Assembly (NCBI GenBank): GCA_907163345.1
Contig: CAJQUN010001350.1
Span: forward strand, 1 to 64,000
DNA length: 64,000 bases
Origin: Haberlea rhodopensis
Lineage: Eukaryota; Streptophyta; Magnoliopsida; Lamiales; Gesneriaceae
Reading direction: 5' to 3'
Shown piece after piece: positions 54,801 to 64,000 of this stretch. The stretch's first letter is position 1; each line of letters opens with the position of its first letter. The position numbers and the translations under genes are program-made. The notes under the pieces are model-generated. The model made no database searches. It saw only the letters and a program-made list of their open reading frames with translations, and had not been told where the DNA came from.

Positions 54801-57800
54801 GAGCACTTGGAATTTTAACCAAAGATTGAACTTTTAACTTCTTGTTTCAACTATTATAATTCTTGTTATGACATGTATAACATAAGATTTAGAAAATGTA
54901 TTTTTAACTCCAATGTTTTTTAAATTTTTATTATATGTAATTGATGTCTACGTGCATCGCACGTACTTCTTGCTAGTTGCTTTAAACGTACAAGAAATAG
55001 CTTCCAACTTTACAATCAAAGTCAACATAAGATAGGGTTTTTACATATTAGAAAGGACGTAATTCGGTTCTTATATTTCTCAATTTGGCATCAAATCAAA
55101 TGAATCCTCAACAATTTGGTAGCCTACCAAAATCATCGAATTGGTTTTGGGTATCCATGTGGTTTTTCAATGTTAAAAGTGAGTGGACTCGTTCAAATTG
55201 TGGTAAATTCATCAATATATAGAACTTGTTGGAACTTGTGTACCCAACAATTCTTTTGTACGCTCGTAGACATATGAGCATCATCATGTCCACATATCGC
55301 TTTGTACATAAATTTGTGTATCTATTAGCAACTATAGTTTTTGACCTGGTGATAAGCGTTTAATCTTAACATAACTATATCAATCTTATCCAAATCTAAC
55401 TACGAGTTTTTTTAATCTTATCTAAACTTAATTGATTATATCATTTCAAATATAACAATTTATTATAAAATATCCTAAATTAAAAATAAGTTTTTGTTTA
55501 AATTATTCTTCCAATTGGGGTGGGGGATTTTTGATTCCTGACCCCTCTCCTACTAAGAGATCCTTACGCCACTTCACCTTTAGGATAGAGACAGAAGTGA
55601 GATTTGATGTTAATTTTTTTTTTGGAAAGAGATTAGATGTTAAATTAATTTTATATCCTCCATTTAATATCATAGTTGCATAATTCATGGGTTTAATTAT
55701 ATTTTGCATATATCATACTTTTTATAGTTGTGTAATATATTTGATGAGTATCAATATTAGGGATCACGAGTCTGTTGCTTTGGGTCTAGTTTGTTGCTCT
55801 GAATCCACCTGTTAAAATGGTTCGTGTGATTTATCACTTCACCTTCCTGATTCCAGCTAGGTTGCAATGTAATAGCTCTGGTTCTTGAAGAGAATACACC
55901 GAGAAATTATATAGATTTTGGTTCAAGAAACCAAACGGAAGATACTCGAGCTAACCCGCTCAGTAACTATTTAATATTTGTAAAAATCATAGTAATTTTT
56001 AAACAGTAAGTTAAACTAAGATAAAAAATATAAATGCACACAAATTTATGGAAGTTCGAAGATGGTGTAATCCTTGTATATCTCCAATTCTTCACCAAAT
56101 GGAAGGATCCACTAGAAGACTTTGATTTGTACAGTCACATTCATACAAGCCCACTTAGATCAAAATCACTCTTATGATCTAAACTCCTAGTACCTCAATT
56201 AGCATATTCTTTATGTCTCATATGCAAAACCATGTCAGACAATATGTCTCACACTGACAACAAACACTGTCTTATTAAGCGCACTTTTACAAAGAATAGA
56301 GTGCATTATAAATGCATAAATGATCTCTGAACAGATATAATATAGCAATGTAAGATGTGACTGAAATCTGGGTTTGGCTCTCCTTCAGCCAGATTTCTCT
56401 CGTAAGCTCTCCTAGTCTGAATCTCCTTTAGAACGGTTGGATTCTTGTTGGAATCACTTTATCTGGTCTTCAAGGAGTTGTATTTATAGTCTCCATCAAT
56501 GATTTGAACGGTAGACACAAGAATATGACCATTCAAAAATGTTCTTTGACATTTTCGACATTGCAACGATCATATTAAAGACTCTATTCAATCTCAGTTA
56601 CTCGGATGATCTTTTACTTCAGCAGATTCAACTTGGCTGAGTTGACTTTCACACCGTTGAGCCTTCTTTTCAGCATAATGGTTTCACTTTGCTGGTCTAA
56701 CTTCCAGCCGAGGTTTCACCATCTTAGAATTTTGATTCAGTCTTCAACTTCTGAAGATGATTTGTAAATCTTCTTTTTACCTTTCCAACTCATAGTGAAT
56801 CGAGTTCGATAACGAAAGCTGTTCCAACCTTGCTGCTGTTGTTTGAGTGAATACTTTCCAGCTATGTGATTCAACCAAACAAGACTATTAGGATAATATA
56901 AAAATAAAATAGTTATGACAAAATTGATATATTGGTACGAGAATTCGGAGTTATGGGTTTCTGAGTCAAAAATTCTATTTTATGAATTTTTTGTGCAGGA
57001 AGGATTTTAGATTTTTTTTTCTTTCCCTTTAGTAAATTACCCTCACTTTCTATATATTTAGATATTGTTTGGGAGAGATATTTCTTTATAGTACAAGTTT
57101 TAAGGGGTCTACGGGTCCGTCTTCTTAAATCTTAAGAATCTAAGATAGATCTCATTATTATTATTTTTTTATCGATAAATAAATATATTATTAAATCAAA
57201 CGTGCAATACGGGTAAGCTCGTTACAATCATAATAAAACCGAAAATGTAGACTAGATATTCAAGGAGATTGACTTGTTACCAGTTATTGCTGAAATTGCA
57301 CTAACCCACAAGATGGCCAACAATACTGTCACACCCCATGTAGCATGCCTGAATAATCGACATCCTAAAGGAAAAGTCAATTTTATGTATAAAATTTCTA
57401 AATGTCAGTTTCAATTCAATGGATAAATCACTCCAGTATAGAATTTCCTAAAACCCCCAACACTTTGGTGCATAGTTTGGCAAAATATATTTTGATTCCA
57501 AGACAAATATAATTATGTTCGCCACGATTATGCAGATTCCTCGACAAGGCGACGCTCATGGACGACACTGACGCATCGAGTGATCAAAAGATGAATCCTT
57601 GGAGACTATGCTCAGTAAACCAAGTAGAGGAAGTAAAACTAGTCCTCCAACTCATCCCCATTTGGCTTAGCTGCTTAATGTTCGCAGTAGTGATAGCACA
57701 ACTCAGCACATACTTTACCAAACAAAGCACTACAATGGACAGATTCATCACAAAAACCTACCAAATCCCACCAGCATCATTCCAAGCTTTCACGGGCCTC

Positions 57801-58370
57801 ACAATTCTGACATCTGTTTTACTATATGAACGAGCCTTTGTTCCCATTGCTAGAAGATTCACAAACCACCCCACCGGAATATCGATGCTGCAACGAATTG
57901 GGATCGGCCTAATCTTCTCCATTCTGACTATGGCAGTTGCTGCATGTGTCGAGTCCAAAAGGGTTCGAGTAGCTAGACAAAACGGGCTATTAGACTTGCC
58001 GAAAGTGGTGGTCCCAATGGCTGCTTGGTGGCTGATCCCACAGTACATGTTGTGTGGGGTTTCTGACGTGTTTACGATTGTGGGATTGCAAGAATTGTTT
58101 TACGACCAAATGCCAGTTGAAATGAGAAGTATCGGTGCAGCAGCGTACATTAGTGTGACCGGAGTTGGAAGCTTTTTGAGCAGTGGTTTGATAAGTGTCG
58201 TGCAAGGGGTGAGCTCGAGGAGTGGGCATGAGTGGCTGGTAGACAACATTAACAGGGCAAATCTTGAGTATTTTTATTGGGTTTTGGCTGCTATGAGTGC
58301 TGTTAATTTTTGTGGGTATGTTTATGTTGCAAGAAGGGTTGTCTACAAGAAGATTAGAGGAGATTGTTAG
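48862..58370 (+). CDS. NPF (NRT1/PTR) proton-coupled oligopeptide/nitrate transporter
   Basis: POT/NPF membrane transporter; the family moves nitrate, peptides, hormones or other metabolites with protons. Exons: 48862-48928, 49023-49240, 49707-50224 and 57536-58370 (TAG). All introns are GT-AG with matching phases and give 545 residues, near the family norm. The ExxER proton-coupling motif is EIAER (25-29, EIAERFSYYG). The next segments are NTWRGVSAIFPVVGGFLADS, SIGEGGHKPCVQTFAADQFD and the SSFFNWWYVG signature, with FLDKA opening exon 4. The C-terminal half has LYERAFVPIARRFTNHP and LQELFYDQMPVEMRSIGAA. About 12 membrane spans are expected. Sequence style suggests subfamily NPF5, but the substrate cannot be told. 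No defects were seen. Intron 3 is 7.3 kb and holds a probable Helitron. A TRIM lies just upstream of the ATG. Confidence 0.92.
49241..49706 (+). other. NPF intron 2
   Basis: 466 bp, AT-rich, GTGAGT...TTGACAG. No internal feature identified. Confidence 0.85.
50776..51420 (+). repeat. Tandem repeat of the putative Helitron 5' end
   Basis: Four good units and two partial ones start TCTATATATACTTATAAATG and continue GTTTTCCAATTGTGAAATTAC and TATACACCCTTCATTCATTC. Unit length grows from about 98 to about 145 bp by addition of an ATATATATAAATTTTCTATA segment. Confidence 0.88.
52511..52767 (+). pseudogene. LSI2-like anion transporter, captured first-exon fragment
   Basis: Short frames read MAIAQL, then VVLGSIAFAILWVLVFPAVL and GRTAGSLLGAMLMV, then FQVITPDQAFAVVDL and GLLFG, then EGADIFK. 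In order these match the N-terminus of plant LSI2-like silicon/anion efflux proteins (arsenical-pump/citrate transporter family), as I remember it. At least three frame changes and two stops break it, and it ends with stops just after the first-exon part. It lies inside the probable Helitron, in the same orientation as the Helitron and the NPF gene. It is non-functional as a transporter. Confidence 0.7.
54977..57535 (+). other. Remainder of NPF intron 3
   Basis: AT-rich DNA up to the acceptor TTATGCAG at 57535. Holds dispersed repeat copy B (55870-56890). No gene seen; the minus-strand frames at 55108-55293 and 55503-55709 are unrecognised. Confidence 0.6.
55870..56890 (+). repeat. Unclassified dispersed repeat, copy B (partner 32920-34340)
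   Basis: Contains CTCAGTAACT, ATGGAAGTTCGAAG, GGAAGGATCCACTAGAAGAC and a TTCAGCAGATTCAACTTGG-type region in the same order as copy A. Moderately diverged. Confidence 0.45.
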
Positions 58371-58953
58371 GCTCATTCTAGTCCAAGCGAGAAAGGAATA
58401 TAATTACCAAGTTAATGTCGAATTGTATATCGATGGGGAGAAGATGTGAAATGGTTCAAGGTAAACTTTTTTCCCCTCAAACAAAGTGTGGTGAACACTT
58501 AGTACGAAGTTAGGTTTTTTTAGTCAGTACTCCTCTACAAACTCTTAAACGTCATAGCTTTGAATCGCTCCTTACGAGTTTCACCTTATACATCTCAAAC
58601 TATTGTTCTATCATCTACTGCATGGATAAAACATTGGATATGAATTTGTATACCGATTCGATGTTCGATATGTTTTCGTAGTAAGACATATAGAACATAC
58701 AATCTCTAAATGAACATTTTCCCGAATGAGAAATTCCGTTACATGTATTCTACATGAGTTATCCTCAATTTTCACCTAACAAAAAAATATGGCAACAAGT
58801 ATGACCCAGTACGAGTATCAGATTAAGTTCAACATCATGACTAGCTAGAAATTAGCAAAATTCCATCGTTGCAGATTCAGGTTACAATGGTTATGCATCC
58901 ACCATTGTCCTACCTAAATGGCTGGATACAAAACATAACCAACTAAAAAGATT
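58371..58953. other. Region between convergent genes
   Basis: Lies between the stops of the NPF gene (+) and the minus-strand gene fragment. Presumably both 3'UTRs; no other feature identified. Confidence 0.5.
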
Positions 58954-60333
58954 CTACTGATGAGTTTGACCATATGGCGGAGGACCAGAAGGCAACGGTG
59001 GAGGAGTCCCTGACTGAATGCTAAAATTTGACGGCATTCCAGGTGCGTTTGTATTTCCCGACTGCAGCAAGTAGTAAGCAACTGGATTAGCCTAAACTTG
59101 AATAGAGTGATATATAGAAACCTATTAACATGAAATGGGAGATGACAAAATTCATAAACACGTAAGAGAAAGACAGGACCAAAAGTCTTTATTGATTACA
59201 GTAATTAACAGAGATGAAATCACATCGACATGCTAAAAATGTTCCAATGGACCACTGAAGGAAGAATTTGATACGTTTCTCTACTCTGTCAAGCACAAGG
59301 TGTCTGTTCTGCAGTATTAAAATGCTGATCCCTAGATCGGAAAACAATTTTTCATTTTTTAAAAGAAGTATACTGTATCATTTTCATTTTCTTGTATAAA
59401 AACTCATTTTTAGATCTCTCATATTAATCATTCCTTCTCCTTCAAATTTTCCACTTCTATAATTCTTGTATCATTTGACCGCTATAACATATTCTACTTT
59501 AAAAAAAAACGTCAAACATATATTTTATTCTACAATGGATTTATAAAAATAAAAAAAAACATTTTTTGAAATAAACCTTTCAAAACTCAGGAAACAAAAA
59601 ACCAAATAACTCTTAGTTTTGGAAAGTGTCATTAATTTTCCACCGTGGCATTAAATATAAAAACAACAAATATTTTTGGGGGTTGAACATAAAATACTTC
59701 ATATTTTCCACCTAGCAAGTGAAGGCCCACTGGTACTGCAATTGTTAAGAACTCTTTTGTGAGGATTTATCATGTTGTCCCTGTCAAGTCAAACATGCAA
59801 TTGTTAAAGGAATGTTTCTCAAATTTTGGTTCACGATTCTATGTTCCATATGACGAGAAGTAACATAAATACTCCGATCTCAATCATGTAGCATGAGGGG
59901 AAATGACACATAAAAGAGGAAACCAGCGACATAACGTAAACTGGGTCATCGTAGTTAAAGAGGTAAAGGTAATAGGTGCCTAAAGCCTAGTTGCAAGATA
60001 CAAGGAGGCAAGCGCTTGTTGAAAGGAAAACGCACCAAGTCATAATATCGTAGAATCTAGATGTGTGAATAAGATTCTATTACATAAGACACGTAAAGGT
60101 AGATCAAAAGCACCCAACAAAGAGCTCACTTCACTAAACATCTCCACCTAAGGGCACGTTTTATGAACTATTAACAGATTAACAACGCCGACACTATTCA
60201 GATTATAAACAATCACATAAGACCGGTCAGCTAGAAATTGTTATCAGCTGCATCAGTGCATCATTAACCACAAATCATGAATATAAGGGTAAACAGACAA
60301 TACTCACAGCAATATCCGAATGCAATAGCCGAC
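58954..60333 (-). pseudogene. C-terminal end of an unidentified gene, cut by a copia element
   Basis: The last exon is 59091-58954 (TAG), preceded by the acceptor TTTAG|GCTAAT. It encodes 45 residues, ANPVAYYLLQSG..., ending in the proline-rich PPPLPSGPPPYGQTHQ. An upstream exon piece at 60333-60308 ends ...RLLHSDIA at donor GCT|GTGAGT, in the same phase, with an intron of about 1.2 kb. That exon is cut at 60333, where the copia LTR starts at 60334. Similar proline-rich tails occur in several RNA-processing proteins, but the family cannot be told from this. The rest of the gene, if it persists, lies beyond the copia insertion or outside the window. Confidence 0.5.
59092..60307 (-). other. Probable last intron of the minus-strand gene
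   Basis: AT-rich DNA with no open frame of note. Bordered on the minus strand by GTGAGT (60307) and TTTAG (59092). Confidence 0.45.
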
Positions 60334-60502
60334 TGTTGAAAATAGGAATATTTTAAAAATAAGAATATTTTATTCCTCCCATTAAGGAATTATGATTATT
60401 TATTTAATATGATGTATATATAAATGTTATACAACAATATTCATTCAGAAATAAGAATAACTTTTTGCCTCACAATGTTTCCCGGTATTTTTCTTGTTCA
60501 CA
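60334..60502 (+). repeat. Short 5' LTR of the copia relic
   Basis: Begins TGTTGAAAATAGG, has a TATA-like TATATAAATG near 60416, and ends TTGTTCACA. The next bases TGGTACCATAGCC (60503-60515) match the tRNA-Met primer site at 11 of 13 positions. Confidence 0.7.
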
Positions 60503-60882
60503 TGGTACCATAGCCACAGCTCGATCTCCTTACATAAACCATTAGAGTTTGCAGCGGTGTTGTGTATGAGTGGCAGAACCCTGGGAACCCGATGTTCTTT
60601 TACTGCGACAGTGGTGTAGCCGTAGGTCTTCTGACGAGGTGGTGGTTCAGTTGAAGCTTCAGCGTCGTCTCAAGCAAGTCTTTTGCCGAGGCGGTGGTGT
60701 AGTCGTCTTGTCACATCGTCTCGCCCCTTCAGTAGCATCACTCTTCTGCAGCGACGGGTGTCAGTCGTAGCAGTTGGGGTATTGTCACGATTCTTCTCCA
60801 GCAAAAGTATTATAGTGGCAATTTGTTTCACAGCCCCGAAACCCACACAGCGCAACACTTTTAGCCCAATTACAGTTAAAAT

Positions 60883-61481
60883 GGCTGGACCTTCAAGCTT
60901 GCTTTCCTCTTGACAAAGTTCTGGCGTACCAGGGAGGTCTTCCTTCCCTAAAGAACAGCTAGAGCAACTGTACAAATTGTTTCAGTCCACACAATTTGCA
61001 CATTCTATGTCGTCTTCGTGTTTCCTTAACCCAGTGTTGGAAACTAAATCATTATTGAAAGATTTGATTTTATATGATAGGAAAGAATCTTGGAATGATA
61101 TTTTGATATTGTAGCAATAGATTAAAATCCCTAGTGATATTGTTTCCTTACCTTGATGATATTGTTTCCTTATCTTCATAAGGAAAGTAGGTTAGTAATC
61201 TTGTATAAATAATCATGTATTTTCATGTGTAAATTAATAAGAGTTTTTTGATTGGTCACACCCAGAAAGGTACCCATCACAATTTACATATTTGTTTCTT
61301 CCACTATTCCCATGCGTCCTTGGATCATAGATTCTGGTGCAACTGATCAAATGACATGCAATTCTAGGTTGTTTTACTCTTATAGTCCATGCACAGGAAA
61401 TAAAAAATAAAAATAGCTGATGGTTCACTTTCAGCTATTGCCGGCAAAGGGTCAATTGCGATCTTTGATAGTTTGGTTCTC
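60883..61481 (+). pseudogene. Copia relic: gag tail and protease
   Basis: KEQLEQLYKLFQS (near 60950-60990) is a typical copia Gag tail motif. After the nested solo LTR, PWIIDSGATDQMTCNS (near 61318-61365) is the aspartic protease with its D-S-G triad, then IADGSLSAIAGKGSIAI. A one-base deletion near 61405 shifts the frame. The frame is cut at 61483 by the TRIM-like element and resumes after it. Confidence 0.8.
61035..61260 (+). mobile_element. Solo copia LTR nested in the copia relic
   Basis: 226 bp beginning TGTTGGAAACTAAATC and ending GATTGGTCACA, with a TATAAATAATC box near 61205. CCCAG is duplicated exactly at 61030-61034 and 61261-61265, and the host reading frame continues across the site. 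No internal sequence remains. Confidence 0.88.
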
Positions 61482-61483
61482 TC

Positions 61484-62504
61484 TGTCAATAAATCCAAAT
61501 CTCAATACCAAACTCAATGCCCTTTCAATAGAACACTTAATCCATTATATAGTATAAGATTACATGTCTAAGAATCAGCATAAGAATCTCTAAGATTCTG
61601 TTGAATCTGCTAATTACCATCTATATTACAAATCAAATAATATGTTATCACTCAAATATTATTATATATAGCTAATATCCTTGACATACCCCCTCAAATT
61701 GATGCTGGTCGATCAAAAAAACATCAATTCGGCAATCCAAATAATTTTCCTTAGAAGAATCAACACCCCAGTCGGGCAAATCCGTCCCAAATACTTGTGC
61801 AAAATACGTCTCGCCCCGCGACAAAAGTATAAACGCAAAACACTCGTACAAGGCTTAAACGCACAACCACCGTGCAAGGCTGAAATGCACAACTATCGTA
61901 CAAAGCTCAAACGCACAACAACCGTGCAAGGCTAAAACACACAACTACCGTGCAAGGCTCAAGCATACAACTACCGTGCAAGGACGCCGCAAACTCCGCG
62001 GTAAAAGTACCGATCAACACAACAAATCAGAATAGATGTTCACCCAGGTCCCCAAATCGAGCATAATCCACAACACAGCCACCGCATGCCCAAAAACTAA
62101 AAATCGCTACACAACTATCGCTCAGAGCCGCCGCGCGCCCGAACACAGAAACACAAAACCCTAAAGTGCGAGACATACAATAGGGCAGAAATCCGATGAA
62201 ATCCTAGCAGCCGTCGATAGGGTTGAAACACTACGTCGCTACTAGGGTTTGCAGCCATCGACGGTGAAAGAAACTTCAAAATAATTTTGGCTCTGATACC
62301 ATGTCAATAAATCTAAATCTCAATACCAAACTCAATGCCCTTTCAATAGAGCACTTAGTCCATTACATAGTACACAATTACATTTCTAAGAATCAGCCTA
62401 AAGATCCCTAAGATTCTGCCAAATCTGTTAATTACCATCTTATTACAAATCAAATAATATCATATCAAATCAAATATTATTATATATAGCTAATATCCTT
62501 GACA
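61484..62504 (-). mobile_element. TRIM-like element C nested in the copia relic
   Basis: Two 203-bp terminal repeats (61484-61686 and 62302-62504) with about 90% identity read TGTCAAGGATATTAGC...TTATTGACA on the minus strand. The primer site TGGTATCAGAGCC (complement at 62289-62301) abuts the right-hand repeat, and a TTTGAGGGGG polypurine tract (complement at 61688-61697) abuts the left-hand one. The target duplication CTCTC/CTCTA has one mismatch; the interrupted host codons show CTCTA to be the original. The 615-bp interior has no ORF; it has an ACCGTGCAAGGCT minisatellite. At 1021 bp it is large for a TRIM. Confidence 0.88.
61835..61985. repeat. Minisatellite of about 30 bp inside TRIM C
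   Basis: Five units of the form (A)C(G/A)CACAAC(C/T)A(C/T)CGTGCAAGGCT(C/G)AA occur in tandem. The open frame 61681-61935 is a by-product. Confidence 0.8.
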
Positions 62505-63572
62505 CTCTATAATGTCCTTCATGTTCCTCATCATTCGTGCAATCTACTATCAGTTAGCAAATTAACTCAAGATCTAAATTGTTGTGTTAAACTTCCTCCA
62601 CTGCTTATTAATTTCAGGATCTGGTATCGGGGCAGATGATTGGCAATGCTAAGGAGAGTGTTGAACTTTATTATTTTGAAGATGGTAATAACTTGCATGG
62701 ACGAAATCAATAAACTCTTATTGAGTCTTAATCCATTTCTAGCAATGATGAAATTATGTTATGACATCGTAGGTTACGTCATCCGAGTTTTCAATCTTTA
62801 AAACATTTGTTTCCAATTTTATTTAGCAAAAATATGCATTTGATTTTCAATGTGATATGTGTCGGTTGGCTAAATATTATCGTGCGACTTTTCCTTTCCA
62901 ATCTTACAAAGCATCAAAATCTTTTTCACTTATTCATAGTGATATTTGGAGATCAAATATCTCGAGAAAAAGTGGTTTATCACTTTTATAGATGATCATA
63001 CACATGTTAGTTTGGTGTATCTTATTGAAGAAAAATCGAAAGTTGAATTTTTAAAAGATTTTATCTTATGATTGAACACAATTTCAAGAAAAAGTTCAGA
63101 TATTTAGAAGTGACAATGAGAAAAGAGTATTTTAACAAGTTTTTGGAGGATTCTTTCAACAAAAAAGCATAGTTCATAGCTATTGTGCTGACACTCCACA
63201 ACAAAATGGGGTAACATTGAGGAAAAACAGACACCTCATAGAAATATCAGGGCCTTGATGTTTTTGCACGAGTTCCTAAATATTTATGGGGACTTCATTA
63301 TCACTGCTACATATTTGATAAATATGATTCCTTCACGAGTTTTGAACTTTAAATCTCCTTTGACAATTTTCAAAAAACCTTTCCTATGTCATATCTTACC
63401 TCTGATTTGTCACCTGTTTTTCGGTGCGTCGCCTTTGTACACATACATAAGAGTCAACGTGACAAATTGGATCCTCGTTAATTGAAGTTTGTTTTTTGTT
63501 GGATATTCCCCGGCACAAAAAAGGGTACAAATGTTTTGACCCCAAAACAAGAACATTTTTTTGTTTCCATTT
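62505..63572 (+). pseudogene. Copia relic: pre-integrase and integrase
   Basis: Resumes with NVLHVPHHSCNLLSVSKLTQ (62510-62570), the pre-integrase region. CDMCRLAKY-like, LIHSDIWRSN (first integrase Asp), DIDDHTHVSLVYL-like, IFRSDNEKEYF (second Asp), the QQNG region and ATYLINMIPSRVLNF follow. The final recognisable piece (63485-63570) corresponds to the VFVGYSP..KGYKCFDP region before RT. The catalytic Glu region (AERK) is damaged. Many stops and frame changes. Confidence 0.8.
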
Positions 63573-63830
63573 ACGCTGGTTTGATCATGTACGACGTAGG
63601 CCCTGACCATGTAATGCACCTGTTCGTCGAGTAGAATCCATGGAGTTCGGCCCTTTCACGAGAGCAAGGAGACGAACGAAGAACATATGGCTCGAAGTGA
63701 TGTACACAAATTTGGAGTCCAAATAGTCATCGAGGATATTCTGAACGAAAGAAGCACTTGGAGAACACTAATACATGTGCGCGACCCGACTTGATTTCTT
63801 CTATGGTTCATGTAGTCTATCACAATCTAT
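63573..63830 (+). pseudogene. LINE reverse transcriptase C-terminal fragment, copy 2
   Basis: RWFDHVRRRP, APVRRVESMEFGPFTRARRR, KNIWLEVMYTNLES and YMCATRLDF-type remnants, with stops. Shares TTTCACGAGAGC, ATATGGCTCGAAGT and the GACCCGA(C/T)TTGATT end with copy 1 at 47500-47940. It joins the copia relic directly at about 63573. Confidence 0.7.
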
Positions 63831-64000
63831 GAGATTCTTGAAGATCCGTTGTCATCCAGTGAAGAAAAAACACATACTCGGATCTTATAGTTGATGTAGA
63901 AATTAATGTTCCTAAATCTTTACCGAACATGTTGTCCATAATTAATAACCATATTAGAACAAGTAATTAAGAGAACAAGTGTTTGAGCATGTCTACGCAA
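63831..64000. other. Right edge, nothing recognised
   Basis: Short non-coding stretch to the end of the window. Confidence 0.5.

Larger units (their letters stand above)
50776..54976 (+). mobile_element. Probable Helitron in NPF intron 3
   Basis: The 3' end has a 17-base palindromic stem TACGTGC-ATC-GCACGTA (54949-54965), seven bases, then CTAG (54973-54976) followed by T. This is the classic Helitron terminus (hairpin, then CTRR, insertion between A and T). Candidate 5' ends begin TCTATATATACTTATAAATG after an A (50776) and recur in tandem at 50874, 51010 and 51155, with degenerate copies at 51292 and 51333, so the true 5' end is ambiguous. No Rep/helicase is encoded, so it would be non-autonomous. 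It contains an LSI2-like gene fragment at 52511-52767. The 3' end is well supported; the 5' end is inferred. Confidence 0.6.
60334..63572 (+). mobile_element. Ty1/copia relic with two nested insertions
   Basis: A 169-bp 5' LTR (60334-60502) is followed by a decayed tRNA-Met primer site, a gag fragment, a protease region, the GAG-pre-integrase region, the integrase core and the start of the region before RT (to about 63572). Coding is broken by many frameshifts and stops. A solo LTR (61035-61260) and a TRIM-like element (61484-62504) interrupt it. RT, RNase H and the 3' LTR are not in the window. Confidence 0.82.

Noticed and set aside
57990..58376. 128-codon minus-strand frame
   Set aside because: Shadow of NPF exon 4.

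Overview
The window is nuclear DNA from a flowering plant, probably a eudicot. It has GT-AG introns, plant-type LTR retrotransposons of the Tat, Sirevirus and other copia lineages, tRNA-Met-primed TRIM elements, and an NPF-type peptide/nitrate transporter gene. I cannot name the species. There are no rRNA or tRNA genes, CRISPR arrays or bacterial operons. Only three host loci are well supported; most of the rest is mobile DNA at several stages of decay.

Layout. 1-5254: decayed 3' part of a Ty3/gypsy element ending in a 2.6 kb LTR. 5655-6760 (+): 3' exons of a SirB1/TPR-like gene, apparently cut upstream by that element and carrying a probable frameshift. 7511-8052: a TRIM on the minus strand. 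8941-9398: a hAT-type MITE with a perfect 8-bp target duplication. 10156-10462 (-): a complete two-exon gene for TFIIH subunit TFB5, probably with an upstream 5'UTR exon near 12.4 kb.

13291-32486 is a three-deep nest. A small terminal-inverted-repeat element was split by an 18.5 kb Tat-lineage gypsy element (13902-32359, duplication ATAAT). That element was in turn entered by a gag-only Sirevirus-like copia element (17136-23268, AAATC) and by a 2 kb LTR that survives as a solo LTR (23784-25825, TGATC). The Tat element carries gag-pol on the plus strand, a 98-bp tandem array, and a three-exon antisense gene on the minus strand with its own TATA box.

32.5-38.1 kb is unclassified repeat and AT-rich DNA. 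38125-44604 is a young copia element on the minus strand with an uninterrupted 1375-residue Gag-Pol, but with no recognisable primer-binding site and no target duplication. 46343-46947 is a Tat-related solo LTR (AAACT). 47500-47940 is a LINE 3' fragment.

48862-58370 (+) is a four-exon NPF/POT transporter gene of 545 codons whose frame is open throughout. A 342-bp TRIM (48440-48781, duplication CTTCA) ends 75 bp before its ATG. Its 7.3 kb third intron holds a probable Helitron (about 50776-54976) carrying a broken first-exon fragment of an LSI2-like anion transporter. Convergent to it, 58954-60333 (-) is the proline-rich C-terminal end of another gene, cut by a copia relic (60334-63572). That relic was itself hit by a second copia LTR (duplication CCCAG) and by a 1 kb TRIM-like element (CTCTC/CTCTA). 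A LINE fragment follows to about 63.83 kb.

The main biological interest lies in how mobile DNA meets genes here: a TRIM in a proximal promoter, a Helitron with a gene fragment inside an intron, two genes truncated by retroelements, and a retroelement with its own spliced antisense gene. All calls come from reading the sequence; family names rest on remembered family motifs and no database search was run.
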